NCBI GenBank assembly: GCA_016284235.1
Contig: JAEEOK010000024.1
Coordinates: 1 to 34,057 of the forward strand
Reading direction: 5' to 3'
Length of the DNA: 34,057 nt
Source: Succinivibrionaceae bacterium
GTDB lineage: Bacteria > Pseudomonadota > Gammaproteobacteria > Enterobacterales > Succinivibrionaceae
Shown: one piece after another, positions 24,721 to 33,654 of the stretch
Numbering within the stretch: the first letter of the stretch is position 1
Layout: the number at the start of each line of letters is the position of its first letter
Made by a program: the position numbers and the translations under genes
Notes under the pieces: generated by a model
What the model was told of the DNA's origin: nothing
The model's database searches: none
The model's input: only the letters and a program-made list of their open reading frames with translations

Positions 24721-25352
24721 AACCGATAGTAAAAGGCAGCATAATTACAGGACTTTACCTTGGCATTCTCACCTGCATCTGCATGTCCATAATAGTGACG
24801 GTGCATGAAAAAACCTACGAGGCATACGTAAAAACAGCAGAAAAGGAAAGACTTAACAAACAGATGGCTCAAATGCTGCCGGGGATCAAATACAACAACG
24901 ATCTTATAAAATCTTGCAAACTGTACTCGGATGAAGCACTTACCAACGGCGAGGAATACGAATTCTATACAGCTTACAAAAAAGGCCGGCCGGTCGGTTA
25001 TATCATCAGAAGCAATACCATGAAGGGCTACGGCGGTGCAATTGAACTTATGACCAGTATCAACGCCAAGGGGGAGATACTGGAGGTTGTAATTGTAAGC
25101 CAGCATGAAACACCGGGTCTCGGCGACAGAGTGCTTCCGGCAAACAGCAACTGGCTGCAGGAATTCAAGGGTGCATCACTGTATAACAGAAAAAATTTTG
25201 CCATTACCAAGGACGGCGGTGATTTTACATATGTTACAGGTGCAACAGTAACACCTCGCGCAATAGTTAATGCGGAGAAATCTCTTCTGGAATATTTCAG
25301 CAAAAAAGGCAACCGCATGATCAGCGATAAGCGCTGTCTGACAGATGAATAA
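24717..25352 (+). CDS. rnfG: Rnf/Rsx electron transport complex subunit G
   Basis: RnfG is a single-helix periplasmic flavoprotein subunit. After the N-terminal anchor (SIITGLYLGILTCICMSIIV, 6-25) comes an FMN-binding domain with SNTMKGYGGAIELM, SQHETPGLGDRVL and the FMN-attachment motif TGATVTPRAIV (about 179-189, covalent link on the second Thr of TGATVT by family analogy). Its 211 aa fit RsxG (206). RnfE follows after 17 bp with a good ribosome site (GGGTGG). Confidence 0.96.
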   Translation: MKPIVKGSIITGLYLGILTCICMSIIVTVHEKTYEAYVKTAEKERLNKQMAQMLPGIKYNNDLIKSCKLYSDEALTNGEEYEFYTAYKKGRPVGYIIRSNTMKGYGGAIELMTSINAKGEILEVVIVSQHETPGLGDRVLPANSNWLQEFKGASLYNRKNFAITKDGGDFTYVTGATVTPRAIVNAEKSLLEYFSKKGNRMISDKRCLTDE

Positions 25353-25369
25353 GCAGTGACGGGTGGAAA

Positions 25370-26002
25370 ATGTTTAAGGAAATAGTAGAATTATTCAAAC
25401 AGGATGTATGGAAAAACAATACCATACTCGTTCAGATCCTCGGTCTGTGCCCGACTCTTGCTGTTACAACAACGGCTGTTACAGCCCTGGGACTCGCCCT
25501 TACAACAACAATAGTACTTGTAATAAGCAACGTAACCATATCAATGTGCCGCAGGATCATAATTCCCGAGGTTCGCATACCGTCTTATATTCTCATAATC
25601 TCAACACTGGTTGCAGTAATCGAGATTCTGATGCAGACATTCATGTTCACAGTGTATGAGTCAATGGGCATATTTATATCTCTGATCGTTACAAACTGTA
25701 TCATTATAAGTCACGCCGAAGCATATGCCATGAAGCACACGCCGTTCATGTCGTTCCTTGACGCTCTGTTTGTGGGGATTGGCTACACTGCCATACTGAT
25801 ACTTGTCGGCAGCATCAGAGAAGCCATCGGCTTCGGAACCGTTTTCCAGGGACTAAACAAACTATTCGGGGAATATTTTGCTGACAAATATCTCGTGGTG
25901 CTTCCGGCTGACAAAACACTGATCTTTGCAATACTGCCTCCCGGAGCTTTCATCACCATCGCACTGATTATTGCGCTCAGAAACTTTTTAAGCAGATCAT
26001 GA
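25370..26002 (+). CDS. rnfE: Rnf/Rsx electron transport complex subunit E
   Basis: RnfE is a polytopic subunit paralogous to RnfA. The 210 aa contain six helices, the signature NNTILVQILGLCPTLAVTTT (16-35), and FISLIVTNCIIISHAEAYA (about 102-120). The last four bases overlap the nth start (ATGA). With it the complex is complete in the order A-B-C-D-G-E. Confidence 0.96.
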   Translation: MFKEIVELFKQDVWKNNTILVQILGLCPTLAVTTTAVTALGLALTTTIVLVISNVTISMCRRIIIPEVRIPSYILIISTLVAVIEILMQTFMFTVYESMGIFISLIVTNCIIISHAEAYAMKHTPFMSFLDALFVGIGYTAILILVGSIREAIGFGTVFQGLNKLFGEYFADKYLVVLPADKTLIFAILPPGAFITIALIIALRNFLSRS

Positions 26003-26634
26003 ACAGAAAGCAAAAGGCAGCGGAAATCTTCAAACGGCTGGTGCTCGTAATAAGAAATCCTAAAAGCGAGCTGAATTTCGAAAACAAATTTCAGCTTCTG
26101 GTTGCAGTCATGCTTTCAGCACAGACGACGGATGAAAGAGTCAATATGGTAACTCCCGCTCTTTTTGCCGCAGCCGGGGATCCTGAATCAATGTCCAGGC
26201 TGACTCCGGAGAAAATCTTTGAATACATAAAAACGGTCGGTCTTGCAGGAAGCAAAAGCAAAAATCTGGCAGCAGCATCTGCTATCATACATGAAAAATA
26301 CAATGACACGGTACCTAATACTTTTGATGAGCTCATAGCCCTTCCAGGAGTCGGAAGCAAAACAGCAAAAGTTGTGCTGAACGTAGGATTCAATCAGCCG
26401 GTAATCGCAGTTGACACTCATATCCGCCGCGTATCAAAGCGACTAGGACTGACGGATTCAAATGATCCGGACAGAATAAGCAGTGATCTGACCGAAATCG
26501 TACCAGAAGAGTATCTTCTGCATGCCCACCACTACCTTCTTCTTCACGGACGGTACACTTGCCAGGCAAGAAAGCCCAGATGCAATGAATGCAGGCTAAG
26601 CGATCTGTGCAGATCAGCCGACAAAACATGCTAA
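25999..26634 (+). CDS. nth: Endonuclease III (DNA glycosylase/AP lyase)
   Basis: This base-excision repair enzyme removes oxidised pyrimidines and cuts abasic sites. Its 211 aa equal E. coli Nth. Visible features are SAQTTDERVN, the helix-hairpin-helix LPGVGSKTAKVVLN (about 114-127) with catalytic Lys in SKTAK, and catalytic Asp in VDTHIRRVSKRL (about 138-149). The C-terminal 4Fe-4S cluster has the spacing C-x6-C-x2-C-x5-C (CQARKPRCNECRLSDLC). Location at the end of the rnf operon is the same as in E. coli. Its stop overlaps the convergent amrS stop. Confidence 0.97.
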   Translation: MNRKQKAAEIFKRLVLVIRNPKSELNFENKFQLLVAVMLSAQTTDERVNMVTPALFAAAGDPESMSRLTPEKIFEYIKTVGLAGSKSKNLAAASAIIHEKYNDTVPNTFDELIALPGVGSKTAKVVLNVGFNQPVIAVDTHIRRVSKRLGLTDSNDPDRISSDLTEIVPEEYLLHAHHYLLLHGRYTCQARKPRCNECRLSDLCRSADKTC

Positions 26635-27494
26635 CAATTTCCTGTGTAGACGTACCTTAGTTTTTTTCTGGCCAGTCCGGCAAGATGATAGACCCGTTCC
26701 ACATCTGTTGCCTTTCTGTCATTCATGCGGAAACGCGGAAAAAAACGCGAAATATGCCACGGTATGTTTTCCCCGATAGTATTTCCGTGCTCATCCTTGA
26801 GACCTGCGATCCACTCGGCCATACGGATTATTTCTTCATCGGAATCATTCTCACCGGGAACTATAAGAGTTGTCAGTTCTACATGACACATCCTCACTGC
26901 ACGGGAGATAAAGTTTTTTACCATATCCAGATCACCCCTGAGCACATTCCTGTAGTATCTGCTGCTGAATCCTTTAAGATCAATATTCATTGCATCAACA
27001 AGACCGTCAAGCTCTTCAAGAACATGAGTGGAAGCAGTACCGTTGGTTACAATGACACTTTTAAGCTGTCTTTCATGAAGAAGTTTTGAAGTGTCGGCAA
27101 CAAACTCGTAACTGATAAGCGGTTCATTATAAGTGAACGCAACTCCGATATTACCCCTGGGTTTTAAAGAAACAGCAAGATCCGCAAGTTCGCCTGGTGT
27201 AATGCGCCGGTACTCTCCTGCTCTGGAATAAGCCTCATCCGACCAGGATATATCACTGTTCTGACAGAAGGGACAGTGCAGATTACATCCGTAACTTCCC
27301 GCAGACAGGATCATGCCTCCTGGCATAAACCTCGCAAGGGGCTTCTTTTCAACAGGATCAAGAGCAAGTGCGGAAACAATTCCGTAATTAATCGGAATTA
27401 CGACACCGTCACGGCATTTCCTCACCCCGCAGATGCCAAGCTCCCCGTCTCCAAGTCTGCACTGTCTGAAACAAAGATTACAGCTTGCGGCCAT
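26631..27494 (-). CDS. amrS: AmmeMemoRadiSam system radical SAM enzyme
   Basis: This is a radical SAM enzyme of the AmmeMemoRadiSam set, whose product is not firmly established. From the ATG at 27494 (TAGGA about 9 bases before) the protein has 287 aa; a longer frame to 27557 would overlap the previous gene and adds nothing conserved. An N-terminal Cys-rich segment CNLCFRQCRLGDGELGICGV (5-24) is typical of PflA-like AmrS. The cluster motif C-x3-C-x2-C is CNLHCPFC (70-77). GVAFTYNEPLISYEF and the TNGTAS strand belong to the SAM-binding barrel. It starts 10 bp after the MEMO/AMMECR1 gene, which supplies the other parts of the system. Confidence 0.93.
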   Translation of the reverse strand: MAASCNLCFRQCRLGDGELGICGVRKCRDGVVIPINYGIVSALALDPVEKKPLARFMPGGMILSAGSYGCNLHCPFCQNSDISWSDEAYSRAGEYRRITPGELADLAVSLKPRGNIGVAFTYNEPLISYEFVADTSKLLHERQLKSVIVTNGTASTHVLEELDGLVDAMNIDLKGFSSRYYRNVLRGDLDMVKNFISRAVRMCHVELTTLIVPGENDSDEEIIRMAEWIAGLKDEHGNTIGENIPWHISRFFPRFRMNDRKATDVERVYHLAGLARKKLRYVYTGNC

Positions 27495-27504
27495 ATTGCT
27501 ATTC

Positions 27505-28896
27505 CTACCTGTGACGGACAACCTCAAAGCGCTTGAGAGAAATCTGCTCGTGCTCACCGATACCGGCCTTTCTTCTTGCTATGTTTATCTGATCCTCCAC
27601 GGTATCAACCCCATCAAGATCAGGAAGCAGAAGACCGCGTTTTCCTCCGCAAGTGACAATCACGCCGTAGCGCTTTACATCAAGCTCGTCCGGAGATGAA
27701 ATATCTTCAGGCTCGGAGAGAACATCAACATTTATTTCAAGCCATTTCAGCTCAGACTCTGCAACAGGCTCGAATCTCGGATCCCTTGCAGCAGCAGAAA
27801 CGGCATTATCTATAATCTCCTCTGCAAGATTGCTTTTAATCGGAGCTATTGTTCCGATGCAGCCTCTGAGCCTGCCCTGCTTATGAATTGAAACAAAACA
27901 CCCAGCTTTCACTGAAGTTATTTCATCGGGAAATCCGGACGGAACACTGATTTTATTTCCGCTGGAAACAAATGTTTCAATTGTCTGCCGTGCCAGTTCA
28001 ACAAAAGGATCGCTCCTTTTGTTCAGTTCGTTTAAACGTTCTATCTCCCTGTTTTCCCTCTCCTGAAGGAAGTGCCTGCTGTCATCCTCTCCTTCAGGAT
28101 AAAAGCAGCATATACCGTAACCGACACCGGTCACATCCTCATATGATAAAACCTCTGACTTAACCTTCAGACCGTCAAGAGATCCGGCCATCATGACAAA
28201 GGAACGGTGACCGCACTCGGCAGCCCTGTCGCAGAATTCCTCATCAAAGTCAAGAAACTCTCCAAATGCCGCACGTCCAGCTGCATCCATTATCTTTTTG
28301 TCATATACCGGTCCCTCGGGAGCAAAACCGTAGGGTCCGTCGGATTTAAGCTTATGGGAAAGATCGCCGCTTGCCACCCATACAGCGCGAATACCAAGCC
28401 GCTCGACCTGACCTGCCACTAATTCCCCGAGTCTGTAATGATCCCATAATCTCAGTCCGGAGAGTCCTATTCTCATCAAAGAAAAGTCACTGTAATACTG
28501 GTTTATAAACCACAGGGGAACCATGATTCCGTGATCAACAGGAACATCTCCTGAACGATTACTGGCGGTCCCGGCAGGAAAATCCATCTTCCAGGCTTTA
28601 GCTGCAACTGCTGATATCAATTCAACATTCTGATCGACTTCAAAACTTATTTCTGGGGCATTAAAATCACCTAAATCGCCGCGGGCGACAGAGCCTGGGG
28701 AAATATGAAAATAATCTGCATACATAGGTGCATGCGGACTCGAAATAATTATCGTGTCCGGCTTAAGTTCAGCGATTTTACGAGCAACCTTCCTGTATGC
28801 ATCAACAGTCGCAGCCACCTTTTCTTCCCTGCCGCGTCCTACAGCAGGAACTATCAGCGGCGGGTGAGGAACCATAAATGTAGCAAGTAGTGACAT
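27505..28896 (-). CDS. amrB: Fused MEMO-family / AMMECR1-domain protein (AmmeMemoRadiSam proteins B and A)
   Basis: One chain carries two parts of the AmmeMemoRadiSam system. Residues 1 to about 270 are the MEMO/LigB-like domain, with putative metal-site residues His11 (VPHPPL), His55 (SSPHAP), Asp121-His122 (VDHGIMVPL) and SGDLSHKL. Residues about 290-463 are the AMMECR1 domain, with the signature QGRLRGCIGTI (near 340) and DPRFEPV. The longest frame begins at a TTG (28908) that lies within the ribosome site; the ATG at 28896, preceded by GGAGGT-AACT, gives 463 aa. A terminator-like hairpin with an A11/T11 tract sits directly upstream of that ribosome site (28907-28940). The role is unknown beyond partnership with amrS. 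Confidence 0.93.
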   Translation of the reverse strand: MSLLATFMVPHPPLIVPAVGRGREEKVAATVDAYRKVARKIAELKPDTIIISSPHAPMYADYFHISPGSVARGDLGDFNAPEISFEVDQNVELISAVAAKAWKMDFPAGTASNRSGDVPVDHGIMVPLWFINQYYSDFSLMRIGLSGLRLWDHYRLGELVAGQVERLGIRAVWVASGDLSHKLKSDGPYGFAPEGPVYDKKIMDAAGRAAFGEFLDFDEEFCDRAAECGHRSFVMMAGSLDGLKVKSEVLSYEDVTGVGYGICCFYPEGEDDSRHFLQERENREIERLNELNKRSDPFVELARQTIETFVSSGNKISVPSGFPDEITSVKAGCFVSIHKQGRLRGCIGTIAPIKSNLAEEIIDNAVSAAARDPRFEPVAESELKWLEINVDVLSEPEDISSPDELDVKRYGVIVTCGGKRGLLLPDLDGVDTVEDQINIARRKAGIGEHEQISLKRFEVVRHR

Positions 28897-28906
28897 AGTT
28901 ACCTCC

Positions 28907-28940
28907 AAAAAAAAAAACCGATCAGCAAATTGCTAACCGG
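28907..28940 (-). terminator. Rho-independent terminator after rubrerythrin, abutting the next ribosome site
   Basis: On the minus strand an imperfect stem of about 10 pairs (CCGGTTAGCA / TGCTGATCGG, two wobble pairs, 28918-28940) is followed by eleven T residues (28917 to 28907). The very next bases are the GGAGGT ribosome site of the MEMO/AMMECR1 gene. This is the strongest intrinsic terminator in the window. Confidence 0.85.
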
Positions 28941-28975
28941 CTCAGATGATTCAAAAATAACAGTTAAGTTGCCGG

Positions 28976-29551
28976 TTACCAGTTTTCGCCCAGTACCTCA
29001 AAATATGCCTGAGGATGTGCACATGCAGGGCATTTCTCAGGAGCCTGCGTACCCTCATGAATATATCCGCAGTTCAGACAGCGCCAGATAACAACCTGAT
29101 CCTTCTTAAACACCTTTCCGGACATCAGGTTGTCATAAAGAGCATGGTATCTTCTGGCATGCTGCTTTTCAGCCACAGATACATTTTCAAAAACTGCAGC
29201 AACCTCTTCGAAGCCCTCCTCCCTGGCTATTCTTGCAAATTCAGGATAGTCTCTGCTCCATTCCTCGTCCTCACCTGCGGCTGCCGCCTTTAGATTATCA
29301 AGAGTCGAACCAATCATACCGGCCGGAAACGATGCTGTAATTTCAGTGCATCCTCCCTCCAGAAACTTGAAAAAACGCTTTGCATGCTCTTTTTCCTGCT
29401 CAGCGGTTTCTTCGAAAATCTTTGAAATCTGCACCAGTCCCTCTTTTTTTGCAGCAGACGCAAAAAAAGTATAACGGTTGCGGGCCTGCGATTCACCGGC
29501 GAACGCGGTCAGCAGATTCTTTTCTGTTTTTGTACCCTTTAATGATGACAT
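28976..29551 (-). CDS. rbr: Rubrerythrin
   Basis: Rubrerythrin is a cytoplasmic non-haem diiron peroxidase that reduces hydrogen peroxide in anaerobes. It has 191 aa from the ATG at 29551, which has GGAGGT 6-7 bases before it (a longer frame to 29593 lacks one). The N-terminal ferritin-like domain supplies Glu20 (FAGESQARNRY), E53-x-x-H56 (EKEH) and a second ExxH in VAEKQHARRY. The C-terminal rubredoxin domain is CLNCGYIHEGTQAPEKCPAC (about 157-176). All iron ligands seem present. It is followed by a strong terminator, so it may be transcribed largely alone. It indicates an anaerobic or microaerobic host. Confidence 0.96.
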   Translation of the reverse strand: MSSLKGTKTEKNLLTAFAGESQARNRYTFFASAAKKEGLVQISKIFEETAEQEKEHAKRFFKFLEGGCTEITASFPAGMIGSTLDNLKAAAAGEDEEWSRDYPEFARIAREEGFEEVAAVFENVSVAEKQHARRYHALYDNLMSGKVFKKDQVVIWRCLNCGYIHEGTQAPEKCPACAHPQAYFEVLGENW

Positions 29552-29634
29552 TTTAATTACCTCCAAACACCAAACTGCACAGCGGATTTGCATCCCTGTT
29601 CATATCTTTTGACAAGTATCAGCTAACAAGCCGA

Positions 29635-32600
29635 TTACCGTTCTTTGAAATTTTTATACTTTGCTGAAACTATCTGAGCTTTTCCTGAACGCTTGACGTC
29701 ATAAAGTGTGCTGTCGGCGATCTGCAGCATTATTTCATCATCGATTCCTCCGGCTATATTCTCTGCATAGCAAAGACCTGCGGAAAAATCCAGATAGTTT
29801 GAAGGATCAAGTGTAATCTGACGTCTCAGAAACTTCTGCAGTTCGTAAATAAAACCGTTCTTATCTCTGAGATCATCCTTAACCCTGATCATTGCGCCGA
29901 GGGCCTCCTCATGACCGGTATCGGTAAAAAGAACCACAAATTCATCGCCGCCCCACCTGCATACCTGACACCTGTCGGATTCAAGAGTACTTAAAATTTC
30001 CGAATACCAGATAAGAAGCTTGTCACCGACCTCGTGACCGAATGTATCGTTGTAGTGTTTGAAATTATCGAGGTCAATAAAGGCCAGACAGCAGCTTCTC
30101 TCCTTTCTTATACCCTTCAGGGCCTGGACAAAATACTGACGGTTCTTCAGACCTGTGAGCTGATCCCTGGTACTTAACACCACCAGCTGTTCACGCTGTC
30201 GCAGATTCACGATCTTGCTTGCCAGCTGATTGGCAATAAACTTGAATGTTTCCATCTCCTCGGCATCTGTTACAAAGTCGCCGATATAGGTTGTCAGAAC
30301 AATATGACCTATCAGACTGCCGGCATCCTTGAGAGGAAGAAGAATTACAGTGGAAAAAAGGGTATTGTTTCCTATCTCGACCTTTGAATATATATTCTGC
30401 TCTGAATGACAGTGGGTTTTAATAAATTTTTCAAATTTCTCATAGGAGAAAATAAAATTCTTCAACTGGCTGTATGATGCTATCATTTCATTCTTGGAGC
30501 GTTTACCTTTAACAAGATAGACAAAACCTCCCTGAACGTTGTAATGCATGCAAAGCAAACGCAAAGTCTCAGAGGAAATATACGGAAGATCATCAGATGA
30601 ACTTGTTATTTTCTGTAAAATTGAGCACAGCTTCATGCCGCATACCTGTTTCCAGAGATCCGCCATAGTCTGCTCCTGCTGGATCATGTACAGGATCTGC
30701 TTAAGTTCTGAGTACGGAATTTCAGGTCTGATATCAAGTTCCACGGATCTGCGATTCCAGCTCATTCTAAGTTTGTCCATGCCGTATTTCATATAATTAT
30801 ATCTCTTGCAAAGTTTGCTACCGTGCTTGAGCGAATTATATGCGAGCTGATCATCCCCCCATCCGCGGTATATAAATACCATACATGAGAAAAAAAGCAT
30901 TTCATGAAGAGGACTGAGCTGACTCTGATTTTTGCTCCAGGCAAGTCTGGCTTCATTAATCAACTCGTAAGAGCGGTTTCTCTCGCGATAAACCTGACAG
31001 AGCATAGCCTGAAGCAGCGGACGCATGAAACTTCCCTGATCAGAAACATCTATATCAAGATTGAGGCTGTTCTGCACCGCCCTTGCGGCATGAACATAAT
31101 GACCCTGACAGAAATAAGCATAACCCTGAAGCAGAAAAACATCATGAATATTCTTAAAAGGGAAATACTTGGTATCCTTGATTTTCAGAATTTCCCACAA
31201 GGTTGTGAGCACCTTCAGGGTTCCTTCATTCTCTCCAATAAGGAAATACCCCCAGGCCAAATTGTAAAGCGTGCTTGATATTTCAGAAACATCATTAAGA
31301 TTAATTACTGTTCTCATCGCATCAATAAAATATGCCAGAGCGTTCGAAAAATCCTCCTTCAGAAGGAACAGATACCCGATACCGTTTTTAATTTTTGCAA
31401 GTTCTGAAGGAATATTAAGACGCGAACGAATTCTCTCACTCATCTGAAAATAGGTTATCGCCTCGTCGATAGAACCCATTTTCACACTTATGACGCCTCT
31501 GGCGTGATGAGCCGCAGCCTCTTCAAGAGGAAGATTTTTCTTCTGCGCTATTTCTATGGCATCATCCACATAACTTATGCACATCTCATTCGTAAGTATG
31601 TGCTGATTGAACGGTTCCTGGGAATAGGTTCTGGCCATTACATAAACCATTTCCCTAAACATTCCCTCAACCTTTAAATCATCAATCAGCATCTTGATGC
31701 GATGGAACGGAAATGCAACTGCGGCCGCATCACAGATGAAAAACTCACAAAATCTGGTCCTTAAGGCAAGCGGTCCGGTAGCTATATTCTGAGCATATTT
31801 GAGGCTGTAGGTTATATAACGGTTGGCGGATTTGAAATCTCCGCGGAAAATATTTGTATACGCAAGCTCAAGATTGGACAGACACAGCGTATTCTCGTCA
31901 TTATGAGACTGTCCGAGATCATTAAGGCGGTCAAAGGTTACAAGAGCATCCTCGTGCATTCCCGAAAAAAGCTGAGTTCTGCCCAGCAGAATGACAAGCC
32001 GTATCTTAAGCTGGGGGGACATTGTCTGATATGATTTCGAATACAGCGTCGTAAGAACCTCGTTGGCCTCTCTGAAACACAAAAGATTTATAAGATGCTG
32101 AGCCAGATCAAGACGCTCATTTATCCCGAGTCCAGGATATTCTCCCGAAGGTGACGGCCAGTGAATTTTGGTGGTACGGTTGAGCCGGTTGCGGACATGA
32201 ACTATTTTGCCACGGCACTCCATATCCCACATCCATTTTGCCCAGCAGTCATCTACATCCGTATGCTGACCTCTTTCCACTGTGACAAACGAGCAGAAAA
32301 TGAGAAAATGGCCGGAATGTTTTTTCTGGTGTGCAAAACTCGTAAAAAACTGAAGTATAGCCTGCGTGGCATACTGGAAATTAGCCACAAAAATCAAAAA
32401 AGGTTCGGAGCCCTTGGTCAGTTCATTAAAGAACTCCGTGAAAATACGGGTGTATAACTGACCTAGATATGTCAGATCATCCGGAAGCGGAAATTCAAGA
32501 TCTGGCGATTTGCCGGTAATTATAAAATCTACTATGGGTTTTCGGTCGGGATTCATCAAAGCCAGATTACTGATTACAACCTCGGGATGATTAGGGTTTA

Positions 32601-32835
32601 CTTCCCTGGCAAGAGCCATGAACATGGTCGAAATCATGTTAAGAGGATCTTTAGAATCATCAGGAGTAAGCTGAAGACGGACAACATGCGCAAAATTGTT
32701 TTCTGAACAGAAAGAATCTGCACAATTGGTAAAGGCTGACTGGTCATCAACGGTCAAAAAATAACAGTCACCGCTACCGGCGGCAACGAAATTCTTATAA
32801 TACTTGGACAGGATATCCGAAATAACCGAAGCCAA
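29635..32835 (-). CDS. Diguanylate cyclase with degenerate ATPase-like region, TPR-like repeats, GAF-like and GGDEF domains
   Basis: This large (1066 aa) signalling protein should make cyclic-di-GMP. The GGDEF domain is C-terminal (about 905-1066): DQLTGLKNRQYF, DLDNFKHYNDTFGHEVGD and an intact active site WGGDEFVVLF (about 960-968). No RxxD inhibitory site precedes it. A GAF-like section spans about 740-900. About 240-720 is helical and TPR-like (AAHHARGVISVKMGSIDEAITYF). Residues 1-230 have the order of a STAND/MalT-type ATPase but lack a Walker A loop, and LIFVANFQ replaces a Walker B. The TTG at 32835 with GAGGA upstream was preferred. A promoter at 32902-32931 lies inside the longer frame, whose ATG (32934) would not be transcribed from it. 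No membrane segment is evident. Confidence 0.88.
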   Translation of the reverse strand: MASVISDILSKYYKNFVAAGSGDCYFLTVDDQSAFTNCADSFCSENNFAHVVRLQLTPDDSKDPLNMISTMFMALAREVNPNHPEVVISNLALMNPDRKPIVDFIITGKSPDLEFPLPDDLTYLGQLYTRIFTEFFNELTKGSEPFLIFVANFQYATQAILQFFTSFAHQKKHSGHFLIFCSFVTVERGQHTDVDDCWAKWMWDMECRGKIVHVRNRLNRTTKIHWPSPSGEYPGLGINERLDLAQHLINLLCFREANEVLTTLYSKSYQTMSPQLKIRLVILLGRTQLFSGMHEDALVTFDRLNDLGQSHNDENTLCLSNLELAYTNIFRGDFKSANRYITYSLKYAQNIATGPLALRTRFCEFFICDAAAVAFPFHRIKMLIDDLKVEGMFREMVYVMARTYSQEPFNQHILTNEMCISYVDDAIEIAQKKNLPLEEAAAHHARGVISVKMGSIDEAITYFQMSERIRSRLNIPSELAKIKNGIGYLFLLKEDFSNALAYFIDAMRTVINLNDVSEISSTLYNLAWGYFLIGENEGTLKVLTTLWEILKIKDTKYFPFKNIHDVFLLQGYAYFCQGHYVHAARAVQNSLNLDIDVSDQGSFMRPLLQAMLCQVYRERNRSYELINEARLAWSKNQSQLSPLHEMLFFSCMVFIYRGWGDDQLAYNSLKHGSKLCKRYNYMKYGMDKLRMSWNRRSVELDIRPEIPYSELKQILYMIQQEQTMADLWKQVCGMKLCSILQKITSSSDDLPYISSETLRLLCMHYNVQGGFVYLVKGKRSKNEMIASYSQLKNFIFSYEKFEKFIKTHCHSEQNIYSKVEIGNNTLFSTVILLPLKDAGSLIGHIVLTTYIGDFVTDAEEMETFKFIANQLASKIVNLRQREQLVVLSTRDQLTGLKNRQYFVQALKGIRKERSCCLAFIDLDNFKHYNDTFGHEVGDKLLIWYSEILSTLESDRCQVCRWGGDEFVVLFTDTGHEEALGAMIRVKDDLRDKNGFIYELQKFLRRQITLDPSNYLDFSAGLCYAENIAGGIDDEIMLQIADSTLYDVKRSGKAQIVSAKYKNFKER

Positions 32836-32901
32836 TTTTCTAATCCTCAGACGACACGGCTGGCAACATTTATACGCCCTATATACGCTATTAACTGAGT
32901 C

Positions 32902-32931
32902 AGTATAGCAAACAAAGAAAAAGAATATCAA
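32902..32931 (-). promoter_or_regulatory. Promoter of the diguanylate cyclase gene
   Basis: On the minus strand a -35 TTGATA (32926-32931) is followed after 18 bp by -10 TATACT (32902-32907), with a TGC extension (TGn) before the -10. The predicted transcript begins near 32895, about 60 nt upstream of the TTG start at 32835. Confidence 0.7.
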
Positions 32932-32940
32932 CAAAGCCGG

Positions 32941-33515
32941 TTCACAATCCTACCAAGATCAAGAAATTATCAGCACTTACAACCTGTTATGTGCACCGGC
33001 ATGCTGTCAGAAAGGCTCTTATCCTTGCATAATCTGTTCAGCATTCATCATGAAAACAGCCGGAACAGCGCAATCCATATTTGATCTCAATCAAAACATA
33101 AATGCAAAACCGCAGGGATAAAAAATCTTTTAGCAAAATAAATTCAAAACTGTTAAATCATCATCCTGTATGTATAACAACCGGCACACTGTCCCGTAAA
33201 GAACCTTTACCGCGACGAACTTGAATATACGATACAGTCATTAGCATCAGTCAGAAGCATGAACTCATTGAAAGACGCTCCCCATTCCAGAAGATGAACC
33301 TATTTTAAACTGCGATGTGAATTTCTTACGCCATGCAAAACCGTCATGCAGTCCTCGTATTTACGGAAGAACTGATGTGGACATATTTGCTCCTGATCCA
33401 GCTGATTTCAACAAATTCACAGTATCTAACAGTCTGGAAAATTTTAAGGTGTGCTCTTCATCTCTTACCAGATGAAGAAAAACTGCCGCCAATATGAATA
33501 AAGCGCATAAAAATA
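32941..33515. other. Intergenic region, possible decayed coding remnant
   Basis: No intact gene is supported. From about 33268 to 33474 on the plus strand one frame stays open, with a protein-like reading (for example RIYGRTDVDIFAPDPADF) and a TGA at about 33474. It has no start codon and no ribosome site, so it may be the remnant of a decayed gene. Composition is still host-like until about 33510. Confidence 0.35.
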
Positions 33516-33575
33516 GGCTCTGTTCAGGAAAAGTGTTGATACCGAAAAGTGAACATGGTATCTATGACATAAAAA

Positions 33576-33632
33576 ATCCTCTCAAATTTTGATGTTCCAT
33601 ATTTGATGTCATGTTTCAAGATTTGAGAGGAT
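33576..33632 (-). terminator. Long-stem terminator for the minus-strand remnant
   Basis: ATCCTCTCAAAT (33576-33587) pairs with ATTTGAGAGGAT (33621-33632), extended inside by TTGA/TCAA. On the minus strand the stem is followed at once by six T residues. It lies 23 bp beyond the TAA at 33655 of the minus-strand frame. Confidence 0.65.
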
Positions 33633-33654
33633 GTTAAATTTTATCAAAGAATTT

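Noticed and set aside
29120-29560. Promoter boxes upstream of rubrerythrin (TTGTTA/TTGTCA at about 29610-29625)
   Set aside because: No matching -10 hexamer with at least four consensus bases is found at 16-18 bp, so no promoter is called.
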